A DNA stretch of 64,000 nt from JBMNGG01 sp050949705 (GTDB taxonomy: Bacteria; Bacillota; Thermosediminibacteria; Thermosediminibacterales; Tepidanaerobacteraceae). Made by a program: the position numbers and the translations under genes. Numbering within the stretch: the first letter of the stretch is position 1; every line of letters begins with the position of its first letter. The notes below the pieces were generated by a model. The model made no database searches and was not told the DNA's origin. It saw only the letters and a program-made list of their open reading frames with translations. This document shows positions 18,119-27,008 of this stretch, piece after piece. The stretch lies in contig JBMNGG010000003.1 of NCBI GenBank assembly GCA_050949705.1, positions 1 to 64,000 on the forward strand, written 5' to 3'.

Positions 18119-18600
18119 AATAGTTCTATCACCTCTTCAATAAGGAAACCTACCATGATTGAAAAGATGAAAGCTAGCAAATTTCTATATAGAGTTGCCT
18201 TTTTTCCTATATAATTTGCTTCCATAGGAATAGTTATTATACCGATAAGTGTCAGTGTTGATATAAGAGCAGCCACCTGAGCAATGCCTGCTCCGCTTTT
18301 AAGCAGCATATCTCCAGTAGAAAATGCCACAAAAGTAGGCATCATTGCTATGCTGCCTAGGACTGCAGACAAAACTATTCCGAATGCACCAGAACTGCCT
18401 CCTAAAATGCTGGATATTGTTTCGGGTTTAAGCATTGCCAGGGTTATTCCAACAATAAAAATTATACCTAAAAATTGAGGCATCATATTTGATAATGATC
18501 TACAACCCTTGAAAAATGCTTGCTTAGTCTTGTCCTTATCTTTTATATAAGAGAGAATAAACAAAAAAACCGTAATAAGATAAAGAATTAAGCTGCTCAT
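18115..18600 (-). CDS. predicted permease, first half
   Basis: A 161-residue membrane protein with about four hydrophobic segments and the motif GGSSGAFGIVLSAVLGSIAMMPTFVAFSTGDMLLKSG, which parallels the GSLAAGP-F-LL-KG motif of its downstream partner. The two genes therefore look like a split, internally repeated permease. It is the first gene of a two-gene operon transcribed leftward. Confidence 0.75.
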   Translation of the reverse strand: MSSLILYLITVFLFILSYIKDKDKTKQAFFKGCRSLSNMMPQFLGIIFIVGITLAMLKPETISSILGGSSGAFGIVLSAVLGSIAMMPTFVAFSTGDMLLKSGAGIAQVAALISTLTLIGIITIPMEANYIGKKATLYRNLLAFIFSIMVGFLIEEVIELL

Positions 18601-18841
18601 ATCACTCTACTCCTAAGCTTTTAAATCTATTATATCCCTCTTCAAAAAATTATGTCAATAAAATTGAATAATTCTTATGATTATTCTGTGACAAGGATCA
18701 CTGCGGTGACAGTCCATGTGAGACTTAAATAAAAAATAGGGTAGATATCTTTTAGGAAATTTTTAAGGCTTACCAAACTATTGAAAATACAACATAAACA
18801 CTAGCAAAGCTGGCCTCTGCACATTGATATTGCGGAATGTA

Positions 18842-19170
18842 GGGGAGACCTGTGGTCTCTGGTTTGCTGCACATCATTAATAAAGTGCACATCAGTATGG
18901 TAATGCTACATAGTATAAGTTTGTCATTCCGAGTGAAACGAGGAATCTTGAGTATAAAGCAAAGATCCTTCAGGCAGAGCCTTTAGGACGATAAAACAGA
19001 GCTATTATAACGATGACAGAGTTATTCTTTAGACAACAAGGATAACCCTATCTTTTTATCCATAGCAAGGTGGATAAGCCTTCATGTCAGCCGGAAGAAG
19101 GGAATCATTTTGTTTAATATTATTTTTTCACACAATAGTGAATAAAAAAGAACCGTCCCTTTTTATTCAC
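18842..19170. repeat. dispersed intergenic repeat, copy 4, with leading palindrome
   Basis: The element begins with the palindromic module GGGGAGACCTGTGGTCTCTGG (18842-18862, shown in part), then the shared core from about 18874, and ends with the same AGAACCGTCCC hairpin as copy 3. The order of the palindrome and core is opposite to that around copy 3, so the family is built of shuffled modules. Confidence 0.85.
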
Positions 19171-19332
19171 TAACTTTTTAATATAGTAACAACAGTTCCT
19201 AATAAAAGGTGATAAAATGAGATTAACAGTTTAGTGATAGATTTTCCTTAAGTAAATAGGAAAAGGACTCTTTACTGGTATAAAGGCTCGTGGTAAAATT
19301 GAACAAAATGATATCCGGTTAGGGGCGAAAAA

Positions 19333-20025
19333 ATGCTTGGGACTATTGTTAACACTGTAACTGTTGTAATCGGTGCATTGTTGGGGTGTTTGTTGAAAGA
19401 ACGCTTTAGTGAAAATATTAAAAACACAGTTATGCATGGTTTGACATTAACGGTTATGCTTATAGGTATTTCCATGGCTATAAGTACAAGTAATTTTCTA
19501 ATAGTTACTTTGAGCATGGTGATTGGTGGCATTATTGGAGAATTATTAAAAATTGAAGATCGATTAAATGCTTTTGGAAATCAATTAGAAGCTCGTTTTG
19601 CAAAAGAGGATGGTAACTTTACTAAAGCTTTTGTATCAGCAAGTCTTGTTTACTGTGTAGGGGCAATGGCAATTTTAGGTGCTATACAAAGTGGTCTTAG
19701 TGGTGACCATAGTACACTTTTTGTAAAATCAATTCTTGATGGGGTTTCGGCAATTGTATTCTCCTCCACACTTGGTATTGGGGTTGCTTTTGCTGCCATA
19801 CCAGTTTTTTTATATCAAGGAGCAATAGCTTTAGGGGCGGCCTCTGTTAAAGCTTTTATTACTGATACTATTATAACCGAAATGACAGCAACAGGAGGTT
19901 TACTTATATTTGCTATAGGTATAAATTTGTTAGGTCTTAATGTAAAGATAAAGGTAGGGAATTTGTTACCTGCTGTTTTAGTTGCAGTGATACTTGCAAG
20001 ATTATTTGCGGTCTTACCTATTTAA
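19333..20025 (+). CDS. DUF554 family membrane protein
   Basis: A 230-residue membrane protein with about seven hydrophobic segments. The N-terminus MLGTIVNTVTVVIGALLGCLLKERF and the part VYCVGAMAILGAIQSGLSGD...KSILDGVSAIVFSSTLGIGVAF are characteristic of DUF554 (YdfK/YqgA). The function is unknown; it is thought to be a transporter. It begins the conserved block that resumes after the accessory insertion, or closes that insertion. Confidence 0.9.
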   Translation: MLGTIVNTVTVVIGALLGCLLKERFSENIKNTVMHGLTLTVMLIGISMAISTSNFLIVTLSMVIGGIIGELLKIEDRLNAFGNQLEARFAKEDGNFTKAFVSASLVYCVGAMAILGAIQSGLSGDHSTLFVKSILDGVSAIVFSSTLGIGVAFAAIPVFLYQGAIALGAASVKAFITDTIITEMTATGGLLIFAIGINLLGLNVKIKVGNLLPAVLVAVILARLFAVLPI

Positions 20026-20063
20026 CATTATTTGAAATTGCCAATTTTATGGGGGAATTCTGA

Positions 20064-20579
20064 TTGACATCAAATTATTATATGACTATTATAAGTAACT
20101 ATGTAAGAACACATATAGACATCTTTTTAATAGCTGTCATGATCGTATCAGTATTGACTTTAATAGCATTTATAATTATTAATATTAAGCTATCTAAAAT
20201 AGCAAGGAAATACAAAGAACTTACAAAAGGTGTAGATGGAGGAAATCTAGAAGAACTCATATTACAACAGATGGAAAGTCTTAAGGATACCCAGAGTCAT
20301 ATTTCTGATTTAAGCCAGGAAGTTATAAAACTTGAGAATGAAAGTCATATAGCGATAAAAAAGGTTCATTCAAAGCGGTATAACGCTTTTCCGGAAGTGG
20401 GAAGTGATTTAAGTTTTTCTTTAGTGATGTTGAATTATGAGAATACAGGTGTCGTAATGACCAGTATATATGGCCGGGATGAAAACCGCATCTACTTAAA
20501 ACCTATTGCCAAGGGTAAATGTGACTATGTTCTTTCACCTGAAGAACAAGAAATTGTATCTACAGCCATATCAGAATAA
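20064..20579 (+). CDS. DUF4446 family protein
   Basis: A 171-residue protein starting at TTG 20064. An N-terminal membrane helix (residues 17-42) is followed by a short coiled coil (LEELILQQMESLKDTQSHI...) and a C-terminal domain NAFPEVGSDLSFSLVMLNYENTGVVMTSIYGRDENRIYLKPI, the hallmark of DUF4446. In other Clostridia this gene usually follows parB directly. Its role is unknown; the neighbours point to the cell envelope or division. Confidence 0.88.
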   Translation: MTSNYYMTIISNYVRTHIDIFLIAVMIVSVLTLIAFIIINIKLSKIARKYKELTKGVDGGNLEELILQQMESLKDTQSHISDLSQEVIKLENESHIAIKKVHSKRYNAFPEVGSDLSFSLVMLNYENTGVVMTSIYGRDENRIYLKPIAKGKCDYVLSPEEQEIVSTAISE

Positions 20580-20678
20580 TTATAATTCTTTTGAAGGAAT
20601 TTTGTAATTCGATGGCGAATATAAATTTGGATAAGTTGTCCAATCTTACATACATTTTTTAGGTGGTGATTAAAGGGA

Positions 20679-21620
20679 GTGAACAATAGCCAAGAAAAAC
20701 TTACGTTGATGGTTGTTCCTCACTCGGGAAAATCCACCTCATCAATATCTATTCCGGTTATTGCCTTGAAGATTGTGGGAGGATTTTTTGCGGTTGTTGT
20801 TGCCTGTGCAGCATTTTTTGTTGCGAACTTTTACATATCCTACAACAAAATCAAAACTGAAGCCGAGGAACTTTCAATAATTAGCGAGGATTATCATTTG
20901 CTTCAAAGGCAGCTAGAGTTTTTTATCGAAAAGACCCACTATCTAGAAGAAAAGATGTCTAATTTGGAACAATTGGATACAGATTTGAGGGATTTATTGG
21001 AGGATGATCCTGCCCTAAAAGAGCGTATCGAAAAGGACAATAAAAGTGTGGATGCAACAAAATCAGAGGCAAGCCCCATAAATGAATCGCGAATTTTGCT
21101 TTTAAACCGTGGAAATATTGAAAGACAACGGGCACTGAGGCAAATACAACTGCTTGAACAAAAGATTCCTGAGCAAGAACAGAGCCTTGAAGAGTTAAAG
21201 GACGCAGTTATACAAAGAAATGATCGCTTAGCCCACACACCCTCCATTTATCCGGTTCAAGGTAGGATTACATCACATTTCGGGTATCGACGATCACCTT
21301 TTGGCAGGGGTCAGGAATTTCATGATGGTCTAGATATTGGAGCACCGTATGGAACAACAATAAGGGCCACAGCAGATGGCATGATTACTTTTACCGGATA
21401 TAAGTCCGGATATGGTTACACTGTGACAATCAATCATGGGTACGGCTTTGAAACATCCTATTGTCATAACTCGAAGATATTGGTAAAGAAAGGCCAACAG
21501 GTAAAAAAGGGTCAGGCAATAGCTGAGGTGGGAAGTTCAGGTCGAAGCACAGGTCCCCATGTTCATTACATGGTTAAGGTAAACGGCCAACTTAGAAATC
21601 CTGTGGATTTTTTGAAGTAG
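20679..21620 (+). CDS. M23 family metallopeptidase, membrane-anchored
   Basis: A peptidoglycan hydrolase-type protein of 313 residues: one membrane helix near residues 24-50, a long coiled coil (about 60-190), and a C-terminal LytM/M23 domain. Zinc ligands are visible in FHDGLDIGAP and the GPHVHYMVKVNG motif. The start is GTG 20679. Coiled-coil M23 proteins often act as amidase activators or wall-remodelling enzymes, and this one is followed by a bactofilin, a pairing linked to wall shape. Confidence 0.92.
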   Translation: MNNSQEKLTLMVVPHSGKSTSSISIPVIALKIVGGFFAVVVACAAFFVANFYISYNKIKTEAEELSIISEDYHLLQRQLEFFIEKTHYLEEKMSNLEQLDTDLRDLLEDDPALKERIEKDNKSVDATKSEASPINESRILLLNRGNIERQRALRQIQLLEQKIPEQEQSLEELKDAVIQRNDRLAHTPSIYPVQGRITSHFGYRRSPFGRGQEFHDGLDIGAPYGTTIRATADGMITFTGYKSGYGYTVTINHGYGFETSYCHNSKILVKKGQQVKKGQAIAEVGSSGRSTGPHVHYMVKVNGQLRNPVDFLK

Positions 21621-21635
21621 AGAGAGGGACACACT

Positions 21636-22058
21636 TTGTTTGGAAGGAGAAGTGAGCCGATTAAAGTGAATGTTGAAAAAGTCGATACAATTTTAGGAAA
21701 AACTGTTGAATTAAGCGGCAAAATAAAATCATCGGGAATACTTCGCATAGAAGGAAGCTTTGACGGGGAAATAGAATGTGAGCAGGATTTAATTATTACA
21801 GAGGGCGGAAGGGTAAATGCCGATTTAAAAGCCCGACATGCTATTATTGCTGGAACTTATGAGGGGAATATTGAGCTTGAAGGGAAACTCGAGATAAAGA
21901 GTTCCGGCAAGGTGATGGGTGACGTAAAGGTAGGTACCCTGGTTATAGAAGATGGAGCTATTTTTGATGGCAAGTGTGAGATGAAAAGCGATGAACACAT
22001 AAAAAACTTAAAAGTCGTTAAAAAAGAGAGAAAAATTGATGCTTCAAACCCAACTTAA
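21636..22058 (+). CDS. bactofilin, polymer-forming cytoskeletal protein
   Basis: A 140-residue protein of the DUF583 bactofilin family, which builds filaments of stacked beta-helix subunits. The centre is a run of beta-helix turns (LSGKIKSSGILRIEGSFDGEI, then GGRVNADLKARHAIIAGTYEGNI). The start is TTG 21636, 15 bases after the M23 stop. The pairing with M23 peptidases is conserved and suggests that the filament positions wall enzymes. The stop codon lies inside the terminator stem. Confidence 0.93.
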   Translation: MFGRRSEPIKVNVEKVDTILGKTVELSGKIKSSGILRIEGSFDGEIECEQDLIITEGGRVNADLKARHAIIAGTYEGNIELEGKLEIKSSGKVMGDVKVGTLVIEDGAIFDGKCEMKSDEHIKNLKVVKKERKIDASNPT

Positions 22059-22071
22059 AGGTTGGGTTTTG
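22046..22071 (+). terminator. terminator at the bactofilin 3' end
   Basis: AAACCCAAC pairs with GTTGGGTTT across a 6-base loop, followed by TGTTTT. It overlaps the bactofilin stop codon. Confidence 0.75.
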
Positions 22072-22093
22072 TTTTGGACAAGGGGGATTATTT

Positions 22094-22972
22094 TTGAAAA
22101 CATTATTCATCATAAATCCAATAGCTGGTAGAAATAAAAGTAAAATTATATGGAATGATATAAAAAGTCACATCAATATTCCTTTTGATTATGTTTTTAC
22201 ACAAACGCCCGGTGATGCAAGGAGATTTGCACATGAGGCCTATAGTCAAGGTTTTAAAAGAGTAGTGGCAGTAGGTGGTGACGGAACTGTCTCGGAAGTG
22301 GTAAATGGCATTGTAGGATCAGACCTTGAGTTGGGTATTATCCCCGCTGGAACGGGAAATGATTTTGTAAAGACTCTTAATATTCCCCTAACACCCAAAG
22401 AAGCACTGACTGTGATTGAAACCGGAAAGACTACTATGGTGGACCTAGGAAAAAGTGAAAAGGGGTTTTTTATTAATGTGGCTGGGGCAGGGTTTGATGC
22501 TGAAGTAGTAAACACTACCAATGTAGATATAAAGTTTTTAACTGGAACACCTGCTTATGTGTCAGGTTTAATAATAAATTTAGTTCGCTATTCTCCACGT
22601 GAAGCGCAAATAGAAATAGACGGTGAGGTCTACCACCGTAAGTTATGGTTGATAGTAGTGGCTAATGGCCAATATTTTGGTGGTGGAATGAAAATAAGCC
22701 CCGATGCTGTTATTGATGACGGGCTCTTTGATATATGTATGGTAAATAGTATGAGTCGCTTGGAAATACTAAGGTTTTTACCAAAAGTTTTTACTGGTGC
22801 TCATAAAACTCATCCTGCTCTTGAAGTTATAAGAGGGCGAAATATAAAAATTGATTTCAAAACACCTACAAAAGTGCAGGCAGATGGAGAAGTAATAGGT
22901 AACACTCCTGTTAGCTTTTCCATTGTATCCAAAGCTTTGAAAGTTATCAGGAATAATTTCACCTCCGCATGA
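22094..22972 (+). CDS. YegS/DgkB-type lipid kinase
   Basis: Phosphorylates a lipid such as diacylglycerol. The 292-residue protein shows the DAGK catalytic motif GGDGT (residues 61-65) and GTGND (86-90), with the N-terminal INPIAG. The start is TTG 22094. Length and motifs are those of DgkB-type kinases that recycle diacylglycerol from lipoteichoic acid synthesis, but the substrate cannot be settled from sequence. Confidence 0.92.
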   Translation: MKTLFIINPIAGRNKSKIIWNDIKSHINIPFDYVFTQTPGDARRFAHEAYSQGFKRVVAVGGDGTVSEVVNGIVGSDLELGIIPAGTGNDFVKTLNIPLTPKEALTVIETGKTTMVDLGKSEKGFFINVAGAGFDAEVVNTTNVDIKFLTGTPAYVSGLIINLVRYSPREAQIEIDGEVYHRKLWLIVVANGQYFGGGMKISPDAVIDDGLFDICMVNSMSRLEILRFLPKVFTGAHKTHPALEVIRGRNIKIDFKTPTKVQADGEVIGNTPVSFSIVSKALKVIRNNFTSA

Positions 22973-22999
22973 CAAAAATAAAGTACGGAGGTGTTTATA

Positions 23000-23290
23000 A
23001 TGAGTAGAGTTGTCGCTTTGCAAGAGGGTCTAGAAGACATCGGAGAATACCTGCGACATAAAGGATTTAAAGTTGTGCCTTGGGGAGATAATAGAAATGT
23101 AGATGCTGTAGTCTATCATAGCCGAAAGTTTGATGAGATAGATGTTCCCCAGTACCCACCTGAAATGCAATCATTATCAGATGATACAACAGCTGGGTCT
23201 TATGGCGTCTTATTGGTTAATGCTCAAAATAAAACACCTCAGGAAGTATATGAAATAATAAAGAACCGAGTATATGAGCATTTCATTTAA
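23000..23290 (+). CDS. UPF0180 (YkuS) family protein, first copy
   Basis: A small soluble protein of 96 residues. ATG 23000 follows GGAGGTG; the GTG at 22991 is part of that SD. The UPF0180 pattern of an N-terminal VALQEGLEDIGEYLRHKGFKVV and VDAVVYHS, with a terminal LLVNAQNKTPQEVYEII, is clear. The function is unknown. A paralogue follows 12 bp later. A central insertion (DEIDVPQYPPEMQS...) makes it longer than the second copy. Confidence 0.85.
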   Translation: MSRVVALQEGLEDIGEYLRHKGFKVVPWGDNRNVDAVVYHSRKFDEIDVPQYPPEMQSLSDDTTAGSYGVLLVNAQNKTPQEVYEIIKNRVYEHFI

Positions 23291-23302
23291 GGGGTGTGTT
23301 AA

Positions 23303-23533
23303 ATGACTAAAATCATAGCTGTAGATGATTCACTATCGCCTATAAAACAAACACTGGAAAACATGGGGTACCAAGTTACTAGAATGGGTGACAATCAAAT
23401 TGACGCTATAATAGTAAATGGCATTGACGATAATTTCATGGGAATGGAGGATGTTATTCATAATGTTCCTGTAATAAACGCACAGGGGAAAACGCCTCGG
23501 GATGTTGTAAAGGAACTTGAAGGAAAACTTTAA
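23303..23533 (+). CDS. UPF0180 (YkuS) family protein, second copy
   Basis: A 76-residue protein with the compact UPF0180 form: SLSPIKQTLENMGYQVTRM, DAIIVNGIDDNFMG and VINAQGKTPRDVVKEL. ATG 23303 follows GGGGTGTG. It is evidently a tandem paralogue of the gene before it. The function of the family is unknown. Confidence 0.88.
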   Translation: MTKIIAVDDSLSPIKQTLENMGYQVTRMGDNQIDAIIVNGIDDNFMGMEDVIHNVPVINAQGKTPRDVVKELEGKL

Positions 23534-23556
23534 AAGAGCCGAAAGGCTCTTTTGTT
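23532..23556. terminator. terminator after the UPF0180 pair
   Basis: AAAAGAGCC / GGCTCTTTT stem with a GAAA loop. It stands between convergent genes and can work in both directions. Confidence 0.85.
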
Positions 23557-23573
23557 GTGAAAGGCTAACTTTT

Positions 23574-24149
23574 TCACTTCTTTTCCCGAAAAAATTCATC
23601 TAAACCTTCTATAATACCTGATGAAATAATATCAACCATTTTCATCACTGTAAATAGCCGAGTGTTCTGAAGCACTAAGTATTCCATAAAACCACCCACA
23701 TTAACTACACCGGTTACATGAAAATCTCCCACAGGAGGCAGCTGTTTATTAACACCTGCACCAGGTTTTAAGGCTCCTTGGGAGATTTTGATTGTTCCCA
23801 CATTCTGTGATGGGCCTAAAGATGCATCTATGGCAATAATGAAGGGATTTTTGTAAGTTTGGTATAAATCATCTAATATTGCTTTTAAGTTTACGGCATG
23901 GACCGGTTCTTTCAGGTTTCCCAAAATTTTGGCGTACTTACAGGCGCCCTTAAGTCTCTCACCTACCAAAGGCCCGAGAGCATCACCTGTAGAACGGTCG
24001 GTGCCAATACATAGCACAATAATCGGTGCAGGAACATACATTTCTCTTAATGTTTTAATAAAGTAATTGCGAAATCCTATATAAGCTAAGGGCGAGTCGA
24101 TATGTATCCTAAAGTCCCTTTTTTTTGTAAAAGTTTGTTCCAATAACAT
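23574..24149 (-). CDS. yyaC: spore protease YyaC (DUF1256)
   Basis: A 191-residue protein of the YyaC family found in endospore formers and related to Gpr-like/HybD-type peptidases. Visible marks are CIGTDRSTGDALGPLVG near residue 47 and the FIIAIDASLG region with conserved aspartates, then GALKPGAGVNKQLPPVGDFHVTGVVN. Its role in Bacillus is tied to sporulation. The minus-strand ATG follows AGGAGG. It is the clearest sign in this window that the organism makes spores. Confidence 0.92.
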   Translation of the reverse strand: MLLEQTFTKKRDFRIHIDSPLAYIGFRNYFIKTLREMYVPAPIIVLCIGTDRSTGDALGPLVGERLKGACKYAKILGNLKEPVHAVNLKAILDDLYQTYKNPFIIAIDASLGPSQNVGTIKISQGALKPGAGVNKQLPPVGDFHVTGVVNVGGFMEYLVLQNTRLFTVMKMVDIISSGIIEGLDEFFREKK

Positions 24150-24280
24150 GGTTTTCCTCCTGAAAGGATTTTTAACATTATATGTAGATCCCTTACCTAG
24201 TATTCCTTATTAAATTATGCGTCATAGTTTTGAAAATTAATCATATTTATGTGGTAAATCCAAATAGGGAGGAATAGTCC

Positions 24281-25318
24281 TTGTTCTTCAAAGATGAAAT
24301 AAACCTGGGACTTATATATATAGGGACATTAGTAGGTGCGGGATTCGCCTCTGGCCAAGAAATTATGAGCTTTTTTACCATATATGGTAAAGGAGGTTTT
24401 TTTGGTTTAACAGTATCTTGTGTTCTGTTCTTTTTTTTAGGGTATTTTATATTGAATCAATCATTAAAACATCAATCAAAATGTATCCGGGATATCATGG
24501 AACCTTTAGCCGGGAAAAAATTGATGTTTTTATTTGATGTCATGGTGGATTTATTTTGCCTTGCAGGGTACATAATCATGCTGTCAGGCTGTGGGGCGGT
24601 ATTTGAGGAAAGTATGAACTTAGACTATATACCTGTAGTAATCTTTTTAAGCATAGCTATTGTACTAGGACTAAAACGGGGAATGGAGAGCTTGGCAGGA
24701 CTTAATAAATTTTTTGTATCTATTATTTTTATAGTTACATTGCTAGCAGGGCTGATATCTTTGGGGCAAGATGCTAATATCTTTGAAGAGTTAAACAAAT
24801 TACCGGTAGAGAGGGGCTGGTTGATATCTGCTTTAATTTATGTCAGCTATAATATTACTCTGGCTTTGGTGGTCCTAGCTTCCCTTGGCACTTATACACC
24901 AAGGATAAGAGCTGCGGTGGGTGCGGCAGCTGTAGGTGCAGTGGGACTTTTTGTACTTGGATTTACAATGTGGTTTATTACTGTAGTCAACTTTGTCTCA
25001 CTAAGTGATGTACAAATACCTTTGCTATGGGTCGCTAGTCGACAGGGGAATTTTATGTACTACGCATCAGTTTCAATGCTCTTTTCTGCTATGATAACTA
25101 CTGCTTTGTCTTTAGGTTTTTCTTTTGTCCAAAGCTTTTCGCAAAGATTTCATTTAAGCTATAGTTATTCCTTGAATATACTATTTATAGCAATACCTTT
25201 TACTGGGTTTGGTTTTACAAATCTTATAAGTAAAATCTATCCTCTAATGGGGGTTGCAGGGATGTTTTTTGCAATTTTGCTGATTTTAAGAAGGTTTTTG
25301 CTTATTAAGATAGAATGA
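24281..25318 (+). CDS. YkvI-family membrane transporter
   Basis: A 345-residue membrane protein with about ten hydrophobic segments, starting at TTG 24281. The N-terminal GTLVGAGFASGQEIMSFFTIYG is the signature of the YkvI/APC-like family, distant relatives of amino acid transporters. The substrate is unknown. It is divergent from yyaC with about 130 bp for promoters. Confidence 0.85.
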   Translation: MFFKDEINLGLIYIGTLVGAGFASGQEIMSFFTIYGKGGFFGLTVSCVLFFFLGYFILNQSLKHQSKCIRDIMEPLAGKKLMFLFDVMVDLFCLAGYIIMLSGCGAVFEESMNLDYIPVVIFLSIAIVLGLKRGMESLAGLNKFFVSIIFIVTLLAGLISLGQDANIFEELNKLPVERGWLISALIYVSYNITLALVVLASLGTYTPRIRAAVGAAAVGAVGLFVLGFTMWFITVVNFVSLSDVQIPLLWVASRQGNFMYYASVSMLFSAMITTALSLGFSFVQSFSQRFHLSYSYSLNILFIAIPFTGFGFTNLISKIYPLMGVAGMFFAILLILRRFLLIKIE

Positions 25319-25387
25319 TATAATAAAGCAATTGGCTGAAAATGTAATTTTTTTATGTTTGAATGAATACAGAGAAGAGGGAGTTTC

Positions 25388-25912
25388 GTGGTCGAACTCT
25401 TAAATAAAGCTGAAGGGTTCATGGAGAAAGGGAATTACACAGAAGCAAAAAAAATATATTATGACATTTTGTCAAAAGACCCAAACCAGGCACTGGCCTT
25501 CAGTAAACTTGGAGTAATCTTTGCAAGAGAAAATGAAAAAGATAAAGCCGAAGCTTACTTTAACAAGGCTTTAAAGCTCAATCCTAAACTTTCTTCAGCG
25601 GCTAGTAATTTAGGGAATTTGTATTTTGAAAAAGGGGATTTTAACAAAGCAAAAGAATTTTACGAGAAGGCTATAGCCATGGCCCCGGATAACTCAATTC
25701 CTTATAATAATCTAGCAGTAGTTTACAAAAAACTTAATGACTTAGATAAATATGTGGAGTTTTATAAAAAATCCATACATCTAACTACATGGGGGACAAA
25801 TACTGCTTACAATCCTATAAAAGGCGGTTCAAAGGGAAAATATACAGTGGTATTTGGAGGGTTGGCAATTATATTGTTAGCTATATATTTATTGTCATCT
25901 TACAAAGGGTGA
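25388..25912 (+). CDS. TPR-repeat protein with C-terminal membrane anchor
   Basis: A 174-residue protein with four tetratricopeptide repeats (about residues 3-135, for example AFSKLGVIFARENEKDKAEAYFNKALKLNP) and a C-terminal membrane helix near 152-169, so the repeats face the cytoplasm as a docking platform. GTG 25388 follows GAGGGAG. The next gene starts 5 bp later and probably encodes its partner. Confidence 0.85.
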   Translation: MVELLNKAEGFMEKGNYTEAKKIYYDILSKDPNQALAFSKLGVIFARENEKDKAEAYFNKALKLNPKLSSAASNLGNLYFEKGDFNKAKEFYEKAIAMAPDNSIPYNNLAVVYKKLNDLDKYVEFYKKSIHLTTWGTNTAYNPIKGGSKGKYTVVFGGLAIILLAIYLLSSYKG

Positions 25913-25917
25913 TAAAA

Positions 25918-26988
25918 ATGAACAAAAGGCTCTCATCGAAGATCTCATTATTTGCCGGGCTTTTGTTGGATATGATGTTAGTTCTGACACTGGTAAATAA
26001 TGAAAACCCTATCGGATATTCAAAAAATGCGCTTTTCCGTAAGAATAAGCCTGAAAAGGTTCTGGAACTTTCCGGTCCTTTGGCCTGGGCAGGTGGTAAT
26101 TCCTATTATAATTATTACAAGGGAAACATTAAAAAAATCCAATTAAACGGTAATGCTATCTGGGAGATGACGGTAGATGGTGAATTACTGTGGATGGGGC
26201 CTGAGGGAATTATACTAAAGACGGGAAGTACATTGTATATGCTGGACGAGATGGGTGAGCCGGTTTTTGAAAAGTCCGATTTTCTCAATGATCCTCGAGT
26301 TTTATGTGTTAATAATGAATATATATTGCTATCCGGTAAAATTAATGCTAATGAATATGCTGTTTTATTATCTCTGTCTGGTGATATTATGTGGCAGCTG
26401 CTAATAGACGGCAGTGTTATATCTGGGAATGTTGATGGTAAAGGTGTCTATTCTATACTCAATATTATTGATAAAAAAGCAGAATCAAATATTTCTCTAA
26501 TAGGTTCTAAAGGACAAATTATATGGGATAAAACATATAAAGATATTGTATTTCAGACGAGAATTGTAGCTAGTGGTATAGGATTTATAAGAGAAGATAA
26601 AACAAATTTTACCGATTTTCAGGGGAAAATCTTGTGGGAGCATCCTTTTGAGGGCCAGGTGATTCGTGGGGATATTGGTTATGATGGTTATATTTCTGTG
26701 GTAGTAAGGGAAAGTGCAGGTCATTTAAGCCAAGATAGTCGGCCGAAAATAATAATGTTCTCTTCACAGGGAGAAGAAGTGTGTACTTACACCCTTGAGC
26801 GGGATCCAAAGTTTGTGAAGAAATCAGATAATTATTTATATATAGTTGATGATTATGGAATAATGGTATTATCTCAAGAAGGCCTTATGGTGACAAATAT
26901 AGAACTTAATGGTGTAAAAGAACTGGTTCTTGTTGAGCCAGGTGGTATTATAGCAATTCAAGAAAACAAAAGCACTCTTTTAAAATAA
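25918..26988 (+). CDS. PQQ-like beta-propeller protein (DUF5711-like), membrane-anchored
   Basis: A 356-residue protein with one N-terminal membrane helix (about residues 10-28), then repeating strands of the type SLSGDIMWQLLIDGSVISGNVDGKGVY and GSKGQIIWDKTY, which fits an extracytoplasmic beta propeller. ATG 25918 follows AAGGGTG. The frame is open upstream, but there it overlaps the TPR gene and has no SD. DUF5711 proteins are seen in Clostridia next to CvpA-type genes, as here; no function is known. Confidence 0.7.
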   Translation: MNKRLSSKISLFAGLLLDMMLVLTLVNNENPIGYSKNALFRKNKPEKVLELSGPLAWAGGNSYYNYYKGNIKKIQLNGNAIWEMTVDGELLWMGPEGIILKTGSTLYMLDEMGEPVFEKSDFLNDPRVLCVNNEYILLSGKINANEYAVLLSLSGDIMWQLLIDGSVISGNVDGKGVYSILNIIDKKAESNISLIGSKGQIIWDKTYKDIVFQTRIVASGIGFIREDKTNFTDFQGKILWEHPFEGQVIRGDIGYDGYISVVVRESAGHLSQDSRPKIIMFSSQGEEVCTYTLERDPKFVKKSDNYLYIVDDYGIMVLSQEGLMVTNIELNGVKELVLVEPGGIIAIQENKSTLLK

Positions 26989-27008
26989 ACCCGGTAGGAG
27001 GTAATAGG

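Noticed and set aside
4901..19170. CRISPR array
   Set aside because: Repeats are about 270 bp, kilobases apart, and not separated by short uniform spacers.
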